Below, in pieces: positions 55,848 to 64,000 of a DNA stretch of 64,000 bases. A model generated the notes under the pieces. That model searched no databases. It was not told the origin of the DNA and saw nothing but the letters and a program-made list of their open reading frames with translations. This DNA is from Rathayibacter sp. SD072. Its GTDB lineage: Bacteria; Actinomycetota; Actinomycetes; Actinomycetales; Microbacteriaceae. Where the stretch lies: assembly GCF_017355185.1 (NCBI RefSeq), contig NZ_JADILJ010000016.1:1-64000 (forward strand), written 5' to 3'. The position numbers and the translations under genes are program-made. Position 1 is the first letter of the stretch; every line of letters begins with the position of its first letter.

Positions 55848-57169
55848 CGTCGGGGGGCCGCCTTCCGGGTCTTCGAGGAGTGGGAGGTGCGGGGGGCGCC
55901 GGTCAGGACGGCCTCCCCGTCGCCGAGTCCGGCGAGAGTGGTGCGGTAGGCGCGCTCGGTGTCCGCTGCGACGCGGTCCCAGGAGTAGCGCGACTCGACG
56001 CGCTCGCGGCCGGCGGCGCCGTACGCGCGGGCGCGCTCGGGGTCGGCGATCAGCGCCGAGAGGGCCGAGGCGAGGGCCTGCGGATCGCGCGGCGGCACGT
56101 GCACCCCGGTCACGTCCTCGACGACCGTGTCGATGAGCCCGCCGACGGAGGACGCCACGACCGGTCGGCCGCACGCCATCGCCTCCAGCGGCACGATGCC
56201 GAACGGCTCGTACCACGGCGCGCAGACGACGATGTCGGCCGAGCGGAGCATCGCCGGCATCTCGGTCTGCGACAGCTGCCCCACGAGGTGGACGCGGTCG
56301 GCGACTCCGAGGCCCTCCGCCACGCCGTGCAGGCGCTGGTACTCGGGATCGGCCGCGAGGGCGTCGCCCGAGCCGGAGCCGCCGACGATGACGAGCTCCG
56401 CGTCGTGGCCGTCCTGCACCAGACGCGCGAGCGCCTCGATCGCGTGGCCCATGCCCTTGCGGGGCACGAGCCGCCCGATGCTCATGAGCCGGATCGGGCG
56501 GGTCTTCTCGGCGACGGGGCCGTCGGGGGAGAAGCGCTCCAGGTCCACTCCGCACGGCACGACCGAGATGCTGCTCGTCGGCACGCCGAGCCCCTTGAGC
56601 TCGAAGGCCTCGTCGGAGCAGGTCGCCACGATGCCGTCCGCCTTCTGGCCGACCCCCGGCTCCAGCCAGGCGCGCTCCTCGGGGCTCGTGTCCTGCGCGC
56701 CCTGCTGGCGGCGCTTGACGACTCCGAGTGCGTGGAAGGTGTGGAAGACGGGCACGCGGCGGCCCGTCGCGCGCTCCACGCGCTCGGACGCGTCGAGCGC
56801 GGCGACCCCGGACATCCAGAAGTGGCTGTGCACGAGATCCGGGCGCGAGTCGAGCCAGTCGTTCGCGAGGTCGACGGCGAAGTCGCCCATGAAGGGGAGC
56901 AGCTCGTCCTTGGACACCTTGGCGGCCGGCCCGGCGTCGATGTGCACGACCTCGACCCCTGAGGTGAAGGGGACGCGCCGGGGGAGGGAGGGGTCGTCGC
57001 GCCGGGTGTAGACGGTCACGCGGTGACCGCGGCGGGCGAGCGCGTCGGCGAGGGCGGCGACGTGCACGTTCTGGCCGCCCGCATCGACGCCGCCGAGCGT
57101 CGCCAGCGGGCTGGCGTGCTCGGAGACCATCGCGATCGCGAGCGGTCGGGTGGTGGTGGTGTGCGTCAT
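55844..57169 (-). CDS. Glycosyltransferase family 4 (MshA-like)
   Basis: 441 residues, GT-B fold. [58 protein letters not shown] and the E-x7-E motif in [21 protein letters not shown] place it in the GT4 group that includes MshA and sucrose-phosphate synthase-like enzymes. The [12 protein letters not shown] loop is typical. Context (between two sugar-gene neighbours with 4-nt overlaps on both sides) argues for surface-glycan assembly rather than mycothiol. Ends in a basic tail ([14 protein letters not shown]). Confidence 0.86.
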   Translation of the reverse strand: MTHTTTTRPLAIAMVSEHASPLATLGGVDAGGQNVHVAALADALARRGHRVTVYTRRDDPSLPRRVPFTSGVEVVHIDAGPAAKVSKDELLPFMGDFAVDLANDWLDSRPDLVHSHFWMSGVAALDASERVERATGRRVPVFHTFHALGVVKRRQQGAQDTSPEERAWLEPGVGQKADGIVATCSDEAFELKGLGVPTSSISVVPCGVDLERFSPDGPVAEKTRPIRLMSIGRLVPRKGMGHAIEALARLVQDGHDAELVIVGGSGSGDALAADPEYQRLHGVAEGLGVADRVHLVGQLSQTEMPAMLRSADIVVCAPWYEPFGIVPLEAMACGRPVVASSVGGLIDTVVEDVTGVHVPPRDPQALASALSALIADPERARAYGAAGRERVESRYSWDRVAADTERAYRTTLAGLGDGEAVLTGAPRTSHSSKTRKAAPRR

Positions 57170-58176
57170 CGGGTGCTCCCTCCTCGGATCCCTGCGGCGG
57201 TGAGCGTCCGGCCGGTGCGGCGCGGACGATCGGAGAGGACCTCGTCCCAGTCCCGGTGGAACCGGGCGAGTCCGTAGCGCTCGAGGACGCTCTCGCGGGC
57301 GATCGCCCCGGCGGCGGCGGCCCGGCCCGGATCCTCGATCAGCTCGCGCGCGGCGGCGGCCAGCTCGTCGAGGTCGTTGGAGACGGCACCGGCGCCGGCG
57401 GGGATCGCGCGGCCCGCCTCGGTCGTCTCGAGTGCGACGACCGGCATGCCCAGGTGCATCGCCTCGAGCAGCGCCAGGCCGAGCGAGGTCCAGCGGAAGG
57501 GGTGCAGGTAGACGCGGCGGCGGGCGAGCTGCGCGTGCATCTCGCCCGTGCGCACGTCGCCGAGCACGTCGAGCCGGCCCTCCGGGAAGCCCGGCAGCTC
57601 GGCCAGGCCCTCGGTCTTCATCCCGAAGACGTCCAGCGGGGCGACCTCGGCGAAGCGGGGCAGCAGATCGGTGCCGGTGACGCGGTTGCGGCGCACCGGC
57701 TCGTTGACCACGACGCCGAAGTGCGCGAGCTCGCCCGTGTAGAGGGGCCCCGGGTCGTGGATCCCGTGCTCGATCACCGTGGTGGCCGTCGAGCCCGTGT
57801 CCCACATCAGCGCATTGAAGTGCGTGACGTGCACCAGGAGGAGGTCGTCGCGGTCGGCGAGCGGGTGCCGGCTGGTCGGCGCGTCCCCGCGCGGGGTGTT
57901 GTGCTCGACGTACACGGCGGGCACGTCGTGGCCGAGGAGCCGGCCGAGCAGCCGCTCGGCCTCGGCGAGCTCCTCGGGACGCTGCAGCACGACGACGTCG
58001 ACGTCGGCGTCGCGCAGGTCCTCGGGTGCGATCTCGATCGCGTTCGGCCAGTCGCGTCCGCCGGTGCCCAGGCCCCAGCCGTCGCGGGCGTCCGTGGTGG
58101 GGAGCAGGTACTCGTGGTCGCCGCGGACGAACGCGTCCGCCCAGCCGCCGTGCACGTGCCAGAGGAGGATCCTCAT
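57166..58176 (-). CDS. Glycosyltransferase (GT4-like)
   Basis: 336 residues. Starts [19 protein letters not shown] and has [48 protein letters not shown] and [29 protein letters not shown], the last being the donor-binding E-x7-type motif of GT4/GT1 proteins ([10 protein letters not shown]). Commonly found beside GT9 and heptose genes in actinobacteria. Overlaps both neighbours by 4 nt. Sugar specificity unknown. Confidence 0.82.
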   Translation of the reverse strand: MRILLWHVHGGWADAFVRGDHEYLLPTTDARDGWGLGTGGRDWPNAIEIAPEDLRDADVDVVVLQRPEELAEAERLLGRLLGHDVPAVYVEHNTPRGDAPTSRHPLADRDDLLLVHVTHFNALMWDTGSTATTVIEHGIHDPGPLYTGELAHFGVVVNEPVRRNRVTGTDLLPRFAEVAPLDVFGMKTEGLAELPGFPEGRLDVLGDVRTGEMHAQLARRRVYLHPFRWTSLGLALLEAMHLGMPVVALETTEAGRAIPAGAGAVSNDLDELAAAARELIEDPGRAAAAGAIARESVLERYGLARFHRDWDEVLSDRPRRTGRTLTAAGIRGGSTR

Positions 58177-59228
58177 GCCATCGCCTCCGTCGTGGTCGTG
58201 GTGGAGCGCCCGAGGGCGCGGAGTCGCAGGACGGCGGCGACCGCCTCCTCGGCGCTCACCCCCGCCAGACAGGGGTGGCCGGGCACCGGGCAGACCCGGG
58301 CGCGGGAGCCGGCGCATGCGGCGCCCTGATCGCCGAGGAGCTCCACGGGCACGCCGTAGGGCGCCCAGCGGATCGCGGGGACGACGGGCGAGAAGAGGCT
58401 GACGACCGGAGTGCCGACGGCGGCGGCGAGGTGCGCCGGGCCGGTGTTGCCGCTGACGACGACCTCGGCGCGGGCGAGCACCTCGGCGGCGCCGGCGAAG
58501 TCGGTCGCGCCGCCCAGATCGATGCCGCGGGTGCCGGCCACTTCGGCAGTGAGCGCGCGCTCGCCGGGTCCTCCCGTGACCGCGACGGCGACGCCCGCGG
58601 CGGCGAGGAGCTCGACGGCTCGCGCCGCGTTCGCCGCGGGCCAGGCGCGCGCGGGCACCGCCGCTCCGGGGTGCACGACCACGTAGGGGCCGACTCCCTC
58701 GAGCGCGGCGGGCAGGACGCCCTCGCGGCGCACGCACAGCCGTCCGTCGTCGCCCTCGGGCAGCACGAAGCCGGCCGCCGCCGCGATGGCGAGCGCGCGC
58801 TCCGGCTCGGGCTGGTCCTCCTCGAGGGTCTCGCCCGGCACGAGCCGCACGTCGAGCAGGGCGCCCGCGAAGTCGACGGAGGCGCCGCTGATCCGCTCGA
58901 CGCCCGCCAGGCGCAGCAGCAGCGCGAGCGGCAGCGGGGACTGGTGGAAGGAGGTGAGGATCACGGCCTCGTCGGGGGCGAACTCCTCGACGATCGCGTT
59001 CAGCTCCTCCACCAGCGCGCCGTCGACCGGTCGCGACGCGTCGCCGATCCACGGGCACCACCAGGTGCGGACGCTCGTCGGGCCGGGCAGCAGCGCCGCG
59101 GCGGGCGCCCCCTGGGGGCCTGCGAGCAGCAGCACCTCGGCGTCGGCGGCGATCGCGCGGACGGCGGGGCCGCAGAGGAGCACGTCGCCCGCGCTGTCCA
59201 GGCGGGCGACGAGGACGCGGCGGGTCAT
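58173..59228 (-). CDS. Glycosyltransferase family 9 (heptosyltransferase-like), copy 2
   Basis: 351 residues. [24 protein letters not shown] is the GT9 N-terminal motif; [26 protein letters not shown] and [23 protein letters not shown] are the donor site. Ends with a Cys pair region ([15 protein letters not shown]) and Thr-rich tail. Overlaps gmhB (4 nt) upstream and the GT4-like gene downstream. One of three GT9 genes in this locus, suggesting a chain with several heptose or heptose-like units. Confidence 0.88.
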   Translation of the reverse strand: MTRRVLVARLDSAGDVLLCGPAVRAIAADAEVLLLAGPQGAPAAALLPGPTSVRTWWCPWIGDASRPVDGALVEELNAIVEEFAPDEAVILTSFHQSPLPLALLLRLAGVERISGASVDFAGALLDVRLVPGETLEEDQPEPERALAIAAAAGFVLPEGDDGRLCVRREGVLPAALEGVGPYVVVHPGAAVPARAWPAANAARAVELLAAAGVAVAVTGGPGERALTAEVAGTRGIDLGGATDFAGAAEVLARAEVVVSGNTGPAHLAAAVGTPVVSLFSPVVPAIRWAPYGVPVELLGDQGAACAGSRARVCPVPGHPCLAGVSAEEAVAAVLRLRALGRSTTTTTEAMA

Positions 59229-59821
59229 GCCGTGTCCCCCTCGTCGGGCTGCATGGCCAGGAGCAGCTCGACGGCCTCGAGGAGCGTGTCGGCACGCAGC
59301 GTCGCGGCCGCCACCTCCTCAACCCGGGTGATCGGGGTCGGGACCAGCACGCCGCGCGCGCCGGCGTTCGCGGCGGCGCCCACATCGGCGCCGATGTCGC
59401 CGATGACGGCGAGGGAGTCGGCCGGCAGCCCGAGCGCCTCGGCGGCGCCGAGCACCATGCCGGGAGCGGGCTTGCGGCAGTCGCAGCCGTCCTCGGGGCC
59501 GTGCGGGCAGAGCATCCAGACGTCGAAGCCGCCGAAGAGCTCGTCGACCCGGCGGTTGACGGCCTCGGCCTGGCCGCGGTCGATGATGCCGCGGGCGATG
59601 CCGGACTGGTTGGTGACCACTCCGATCGCCAGCCCCGCCTCGCGCGCGCGCTCGACGGCGTCGAGGGCGGTGGGCATCGGCTCGACCCGCGCGGGGTCGC
59701 CGTTGTAGGGCACGTCGACGACGAGCGTGGCATCGCGGTCGAAGAGGATCCCGCGCAGTCGCGGGGTCCGCTCGAGCTCGGCGGTGCCGCGCGGATCGCT
59801 GCGGTGCATCGGGTCGGTCAC
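59225..59821 (-). CDS. gmhB: D-glycero-D-manno-heptose 1,7-bisphosphate phosphatase-like HAD protein
   Basis: 198 residues, HAD superfamily. GILFDRDATLVVDVPYN holds the nucleophile pair (usual DRDGT is DRDAT here), GVVTNQSGIARG is motif II, and the zinc loop CPHGPEDGCDCRKPAPGM is diagnostic of GmhB/HisB-N. IGDIGADVGAAANAG is the acidic motif. Start ambiguous: GTG 59821 has AGAAGGAC just before it; ATG 59809 is the alternative. First gene of the minus-strand heptose operon; supplies the phosphatase step between the HldE kinase and nucleotidyltransferase activities. Confidence 0.85.
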   Translation of the reverse strand: MTDPMHRSDPRGTAELERTPRLRGILFDRDATLVVDVPYNGDPARVEPMPTALDAVERAREAGLAIGVVTNQSGIARGIIDRGQAEAVNRRVDELFGGFDVWMLCPHGPEDGCDCRKPAPGMVLGAAEALGLPADSLAVIGDIGADVGAAANAGARGVLVPTPITRVEEVAAATLRADTLLEAVELLLAMQPDEGDTA

Positions 59822-59959
59822 GTCCTTCTCGTACCCTGCTTCTCCTTCTCGTAAACCCCGCGGAGGAGAAGTAGTGCTCCTCGGGCGCGTCGGGATCGGG
59901 GCCCGCGCGTCTGAGCGTCCGGGGACGGGGTACGGGACGTCCGACAGGAAGGAGGCGCC
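59822..59959. promoter_or_regulatory. Divergent promoter region of the heptose locus
   Basis: 138 bp between gmhB and a GT9 gene. Minus strand has ACGAGAAGGA twice, 22 nt apart (59855-59846 and 59833-59824), the second acting as the gmhB SD. An inverted repeat CTTCTCC...GGAGAAG (about 59839-59871) overlaps the first copy. No clear -35/-10 pair found. Confidence 0.4.
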
Positions 59960-60982
59960 GTGCGCGCTCTCACCGAACCGGACGGCACCCCGGAGGTCCT
60001 CGCGCTCCGCGCGCTCAAACTCGGCGACATCCTGGTGGCGGTGCCGGCCCTCAAGGCGCTGCGCCGCGGCTTCCCCGAGCACCGCCTGATCCTCGCCACC
60101 ACGCCCTGGCTCGAGCCGATCGTCGACCTGATCGACGGGCTGGACGCCCTGGTGCCCACCCTGCACGGTCTCGACGACCCGCTGCCGATGGCAGCCGGCC
60201 GCGTCGAGCTCGGCGTCAACCTGCACGGGAACGGCCCGGAGTCGCGCCTGCGCCTCGCCGAGATCGAGCCCGAGCGCACGCTCGAGTTCCGCGTGCCGGC
60301 GCTCGATCCCGACGCGGGCCACGACGACCCGCGCCCGCTCTGGATCGACGGCGAGCTCGAGCGCGCCCGCTGGGCCCGCCTGGTGAACTCGATCGGACTG
60401 GACGCCGACCCCGAGGACGTCGCCATCGCGGTCCCCGAGGTCGCACCCCGGGTAGGCGGCGCCGCCGTCGTGCACATCGGCGCCTTCTACGGCTCGCGCG
60501 AGTGGCCCGAGGAGCGCTTCGCCGCGGTCGCCCGGTCGCTCGCCGGCCAGGGGCACCGCGTCGTCTACACCGGAGGAGCGAACGAGGCCGATCGCGCCCG
60601 CCGCGTCGCCGAGCTCGCCGGCACCGGGGAGGTGCTGGCCGGGGAGGTCGACCTGGTCGAGTTCGCCGCCGTGGTGGCGGCCGCCGAGACCCTGGTCACC
60701 GTCGACACCGGAGCCGCGCACCTGGCGTCGGCGTACGGCATCCCGTCGGTCGTGATCTTCGGACCGGCGCCGCCCGAGGCCTGGGGCCCGCCCGTGAGCG
60801 GCCCGCACATCGTGCTCACCGACGCGTCGCTCCGCAAGGGCGACGTGTTCTCCACCGAGCCGGACCCGGCGCTGCTGGCCGTGCAGACCGAGGACGTCCT
60901 GGACGCCCTCGCCTCGCTGCCCTCGCGTGCCGAGGCCCACCTCAGGCGGACCGCAGGCGCGGCGCCTGCCGGACGGGCGTGA
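59960..60982 (+). CDS. Glycosyltransferase family 9 (heptosyltransferase-like), copy 3
   Basis: 340 residues. ALRALKLGDILVAVPALKALRRGFPEH is the GT9 signature; GVNLHGNGPESRL, VVHIGAFYGSREWPEERFAAVA and VTVDTGAAHLASAYGIPSVVIFGP complete it. GTG start with a strong SD (AGGAAGGAGG). Divergent from the gmhB operon. Its last 41 bp overlap the 3' end of the convergent sigma factor gene, so mutual 3' antisense effects are possible. Confidence 0.88.
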   Translation: MRALTEPDGTPEVLALRALKLGDILVAVPALKALRRGFPEHRLILATTPWLEPIVDLIDGLDALVPTLHGLDDPLPMAAGRVELGVNLHGNGPESRLRLAEIEPERTLEFRVPALDPDAGHDDPRPLWIDGELERARWARLVNSIGLDADPEDVAIAVPEVAPRVGGAAVVHIGAFYGSREWPEERFAAVARSLAGQGHRVVYTGGANEADRARRVAELAGTGEVLAGEVDLVEFAAVVAAAETLVTVDTGAAHLASAYGIPSVVIFGPAPPEAWGPPVSGPHIVLTDASLRKGDVFSTEPDPALLAVQTEDVLDALASLPSRAEAHLRRTAGAAPAGRA

Positions 60983-61835
60983 CGGTGGCGACCCGGGCGC
61001 GGGACGAGCGCGGCTGATGCTGGCGCGAGGGGGCGCCCAGCCGGTCGGCGAGGTGCGCGAGGATCCGGCGCTGCAGGCGCGAGACCTGCATCTGCGTCGT
61101 CCCGAGCGCGTCGGCGATCTGCTGCTGGGTCATCTCCTCGACGAAGCGCATGCGCAGGAGCTCGCGCTGGGCGTCCTCGAGCTCCGCGAGGGCGGACGCG
61201 AGCCCGTGGCGGCGGTCGATGGCCGCGAGGTTCTCGTCGTCGCCGCCGAGGGTCTCGCCGAGCCGCACCCCGCCGTCGCCCGTGCCGACGGTCTCGTCCA
61301 GCGAGAGCGGGTGGCTCGCCGAGCGCGCGTCGGCGACCTCCGCGGCGTCGACTCCGAGCCGCAGGGCGATCTCGTGATCGGACGGGTGGCGTCCGAGCTC
61401 CTGGGACAGCTCGTCGGCGACGAGGCCGGAGCGGCGGTGCAGCTCCTGCACGCTGCGCGGCGGCCGCACCATCCAGCCGAGGTCGCGGAGGTGGCGCTTG
61501 AGCTCGCCGGTGATCGTGGGCACCGCGAAGGCGGCGAAGCTGTCGCCGCGCTCCGGAGCGAAGCGGCGGGCGGCCTTGACGAGCCCGACGTACGCGACCT
61601 GGCGGAGGTCCGCCCAGTCGCCGCCGGCCCCGCCGCCGCGGGAGACGCGCCGGGCCATCGCCTCGGCCAGGCCCAGGTGGTCCAGCACGATGCGCTCGCG
61701 GATGCGGTCGCCCTCTGCGCCGTCGGCGTCGGCGGCCTCGCGGAAGAGCGAGAGCGTGCGAGCGTCCTTCTCCTCGCGGGCCGGATCCATCGCGGTGGCG
61801 CGAGACGTGGCGACGTCGAGATCGGTCGTGCTCAT
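60942..61835 (-). CDS. SigB/SigF-type RNA polymerase sigma factor
   Basis: 297 residues, sigma-70 group 3. Region 2: LDHLGLAEAMARRV and DLRQVAYVGLVKAARRFAPERGDSFAAFAVPTITGELKRHLRD (the SF/FAAFA..TI.GELKRHLRD pattern of SigB/F). Region 3: ELSQELGRHPSDHEIALRLG. Region 4: LLRMRFVEEMTQQQIADALGTTQMQVSRLQRRIL. SD AAAGGGG precedes ATG 61835. No anti-sigma or anti-anti-sigma gene is adjacent, unlike the usual rsbW/usfX neighbour. Probably directs a general stress or stationary-phase regulon. 3' end overlaps the GT9 gene by 41 bp. Confidence 0.9.
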   Translation of the reverse strand: MSTTDLDVATSRATAMDPAREEKDARTLSLFREAADADGAEGDRIRERIVLDHLGLAEAMARRVSRGGGAGGDWADLRQVAYVGLVKAARRFAPERGDSFAAFAVPTITGELKRHLRDLGWMVRPPRSVQELHRRSGLVADELSQELGRHPSDHEIALRLGVDAAEVADARSASHPLSLDETVGTGDGGVRLGETLGGDDENLAAIDRRHGLASALAELEDAQRELLRMRFVEEMTQQQIADALGTTQMQVSRLQRRILAHLADRLGAPSRQHQPRSSRARVATVTPVRQAPRLRSA

Positions 61836-62151
61836 CCGAATCCCCTTTCCGGGCGTGCTCGTGCGAGGTCCGGGGCATGGCGGATGCGGTGCGCTCCTCA
61901 TCGAGCGGCCCCGGAGAAGCGCTCTGCACAGAGCACCACTGCTCCTCGGAGAAGGCGAGTCCGTTGACGCGGAGCACTGCTTCGCGATAAAGGGCGTGGG
62001 AGCGCGGTCATCCGGCCGATCCGCGGACCATCCCGTCCGTGCTCGGGGCCGGCGGGCCTCGGAACCGGCGTCAGGACGGAGTGCGCACCTCCGGGACGCC
62101 CCTTGTCCAGCCCGACGGCACTGCGCTCGCCGCGGCTAGAATCGCGGGCGT
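61836..62151. promoter_or_regulatory. Divergent region between sigma factor and gltX
   Basis: 316 bp without a supported gene. GCTCTG-CA-CAGAGC (61921-61934) is a small dyad. TTGACG (61964-61969) and GATAAA (61986-61991), 16-bp spacer, form a possible plus-strand promoter. TAGAAT at 62137-62142 is a strong -10, 10 nt before the gltX ATG, giving a leader of only 2-3 nt. Confidence 0.5.
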
Positions 62152-63711
62152 ATGTCTGAGCTCACCCCGCCCTCCGATCGCGCCGCAGCGGCGCACCCGT
62201 TCACGACCGCGACCGGGAGCGACGTGCGCGTCCGCTTCTGCCCGTCCCCGACCGGGACGCCGCACGTCGGCCTCATCCGCACCGCCCTGTTCAACTGGGC
62301 GTACGCGCGGCACACGGGGGGCACGTTCGTCTTCCGCATCGAGGACACCGACGCGGCCCGCGACAGCGAGGAGAGCTACGAGCAGATCGTCGACGCGCTG
62401 CGCTGGCTGAAGCTCGACTGGGACGAGGGCGTCGGAGTGGGCGGGCCGCACGGTCCGTACCGCCAGTCCGAGCGCACCGACGTCTACCTCGACGTGATCC
62501 AGCGCCTGCTGGCCTCGGGCCACCTCTACGAGAGCTACTCCACCGCCGAGGAGATCGACGCCCGCAACGAGGCCGCGGGCCGCGCCAAGCAGCACGGCTA
62601 CGACAACTTCGACCGCGGTCTCACCGAGGAGCAGCGCGCGGCGTTCCGCGCCGAGGGTCGCAGCCCCGCGCTGCGTCTGCGGGTCCCCGACGCCGACCTC
62701 TCCTTCGACGACCTGGTCCGCGGCGAGATCACCTTCCCGGCCGGCTCCTTCAGCGACTTCGTCGTCGTGCGCCCCAACGGCCAGCCGCTCTACACGCTGG
62801 TGAACCCGGTCGACGACGCGATCATGCAGATCACGCACGTGCTCCGCGGCGAGGACATCCTGCCCTCCACGGCCCGCCAGATCGCGCTGTACCACGCGCT
62901 GATCGACATCGGAGTGACCACCTTCGTGCCGCGCTTCGGCCACCTCCCGTACGTGATGGGCGAGGGCAACAAGAAGCTCTCGAAGCGCGACCCGTCCTCG
63001 AACCTCTTCCACCACCGCGACCGCGGCTTCATCCCCGAGGGCCTGGTCAACTACCTGGCCCTGCTCGGCTGGTCGCTCACCCACGACCGCGACGTCTTCT
63101 CGATCGACGAGATGATCGCTGCGTTCGACGTCGCCGACGTGAACCCCAACCCCGCGCGCTTCGACCTCAAGAAGGCCGAGTCGATCAACGGCGACCACAT
63201 CCGCCTGCTCGCGGTCGACGACTTCACCGAGCGCACCGTGCCGTACCTGATCGCGGCGGGCGTGCTCGACGGCGAGCCGACTCCCGCGCAGCGCGCCGTG
63301 CTCGACGCCGCCGCCCCGCTCATCCAGGAGCGCATCGGACTGCTCGGCGAGGCGCCGGGCATGCTGGGCTTCCTCTTCACCACGGCCGACGCGCTGACGT
63401 ACGACGAGGACGCGCTCAAGGGCCTCCCCGCGAACGCCGGCGACGTGCTCGCCGCCTCGACCGCCGCGCTGTCCGCGGTGCCCGAGGGGGAGTGGCTGAC
63501 CGCCTCGATCCAGGCCGCGCTCGCCTCGGCCCTGATCGAAGGCCTCGGGCTCAAGCCTCGCATCGCCTACGGACCGCTGCGCACCGCGATCTCGGGTCGC
63601 CGCGTCTCGCCCCCGCTGTTCGAGTCGATGGAGATCCTCGGCAAGGCTGAGTCGCTCGCGCGCCTCTCGCGCCTCGCCGACCGCACCTCCGCCTCCTCCG
63701 GACCGGCCTGA
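62152..63711 (+). CDS. gltX: Glutamyl-tRNA synthetase
   Basis: Class I aminoacyl-tRNA synthetase charging tRNA-Glu; 519 residues. HIGH motif region [55 protein letters not shown] motif variant [13 protein letters not shown]. The discriminating or non-discriminating status cannot be decided by eye, but actinobacteria usually have GatCAB and a non-discriminating GltX. The leader is very short (see the promoter region). Two nt separate it from the next ATG. Confidence 0.96.
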   Translation: MSELTPPSDRAAAAHPFTTATGSDVRVRFCPSPTGTPHVGLIRTALFNWAYARHTGGTFVFRIEDTDAARDSEESYEQIVDALRWLKLDWDEGVGVGGPHGPYRQSERTDVYLDVIQRLLASGHLYESYSTAEEIDARNEAAGRAKQHGYDNFDRGLTEEQRAAFRAEGRSPALRLRVPDADLSFDDLVRGEITFPAGSFSDFVVVRPNGQPLYTLVNPVDDAIMQITHVLRGEDILPSTARQIALYHALIDIGVTTFVPRFGHLPYVMGEGNKKLSKRDPSSNLFHHRDRGFIPEGLVNYLALLGWSLTHDRDVFSIDEMIAAFDVADVNPNPARFDLKKAESINGDHIRLLAVDDFTERTVPYLIAAGVLDGEPTPAQRAVLDAAAPLIQERIGLLGEAPGMLGFLFTTADALTYDEDALKGLPANAGDVLAASTAALSAVPEGEWLTASIQAALASALIEGLGLKPRIAYGPLRTAISGRRVSPPLFESMEILGKAESLARLSRLADRTSASSGPA

Positions 63712-63713
63712 GC

Positions 63714-64000
63714 ATGGCCGATGCGGTGGGAGGGCACTACGACATCGTCGTGATCGGCGCGGGCCCGGCCGGTCTGTCGGCCGCGCTGAATCTGGCGCGC
63801 GCCCGCCGCAGCGTGCTGCTGCTCGACAGCAACCGTCCGCGGAACGCCGCGACGCTGCACTCGCACGGCTTCCTGACGCGCGACGGAGTCTCTCCGCTCG
63901 AGCTCCGCCGCCTCGGCCGCGAAGAGGTCGAGAGCTACGAGGCCGCCGAGGTGCACAACGCCCTGGTGACCTCGGTCGAGCGCTCCGGAGGCGAGTTCCT
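63714..64000 (+). CDS. NAD(P)/FAD-dependent oxidoreductase, thioredoxin-reductase-like (3' truncated by window)
   Basis: Only the first 95 residues are in the window. HYDIVVIGAGPAGLSAALNLARARRSVLLLDS is the FAD-binding Rossmann motif (GxGxxG); RPRNAATLHSHGFLTRDGVSPLELRRLG follows, which is typical of the short thioredoxin-reductase-like flavoproteins of actinobacteria that often lack the TrxB CxxC. The presence of CxxC cannot be judged because the sequence ends. ATG is 2 nt after the gltX stop. Confidence 0.82.
   Translation, partial: MADAVGGHYDIVVIGAGPAGLSAALNLARARRSVLLLDSNRPRNAATLHSHGFLTRDGVSPLELRRLGREEVESYEAAEVHNALVTSVERSGGEF

Overview
The window comes from a high-GC actinobacterium, most likely a Microbacteriaceae (Rathayibacter/Clavibacter/Curtobacterium relatives). 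The grounds are strongly GC-biased third codon positions, smpB next to tmRNA with an actinobacterial degradation tag (AEQKRTDFALAA), class I ilvC, short actinobacterial gene families, and many genes whose -10 box (TAnnnT) lies 7-8 nt before the start codon, which predicts leaderless mRNAs.

Layout. 1-5,090: smpB, a drug-type MFS transporter, tmRNA, a hypothetical gene, a lipoprotein with a HisN-like phosphatase, tRNA-Lys(CTT). 5,295-12,886: MscS channel, a MerR-controlled aldo/keto reductase, a hydrolase with a GH15 glycosidase, a G6PD-family dehydrogenase, two small hypotheticals. 13,017-16,681: ArsB-like transporter and trehalose synthesis (otsA, otsB). 16,746-31,886: branched-chain amino acid and serine genes (ilvD, ilvB, ilvN, ilvC, serA, leuB, ilvE and a FAH-family hydrolase), with membrane proteins, a GDSL esterase and a TetR/MFS pair between them. 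31,952-38,043: acidic peptide, RecQ helicase with a C-terminal DUF3553-like segment, DUF2795 protein, and an operon of aldehyde dehydrogenase, HldE-type heptose kinase/nucleotidyltransferase and GT2.

38,230-39,910 is a compositional island. It is A+T-richer and carries one orphan gene of 430 residues with a D...QxK signature like that of Mrr/PD-(D/E)xK nucleases. This is the best candidate for an undescribed (possibly defence) function. It sits between the ALDH/HldE operon and a complete 'nitrogen-starvation nitrilase' cluster (39,912-49,251) resembling MSMEG_0565-0572 / sll0783-0788, also called Nit1C: fused GNAT+AIR-synthase-like protein, radical SAM, Sll0783-like protein, nitrilase, small MSMEG_0570 protein, flavoprotein, a second nitrilase-fold protein that has lost its catalytic Cys and Glu, a glycosyltransferase and an acyl-CoA ligase. 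The divergent promoter region has GlnR-like half-sites with an 11-bp period.

49,369-51,793 holds small regulators (zinc-ribbon protein, AraC, LuxR-type response regulator, GlsB-like protein). 51,910-60,982 is a heptose-glycan locus, unusual for a Gram-positive: gmhA, gmhB, a second HldE-like gene, three GT9 heptosyltransferase-like genes, two other glycosyltransferases and an SDR, mostly joined by 4-nt start/stop overlaps. The window ends with a SigB/F-type sigma factor, gltX and the start of a thioredoxin-reductase-like flavoprotein.

Long imperfect palindromes lie in several intergenic gaps. Two of them (6,496 and 52,995) share sequence and form a small dispersed repeat family.
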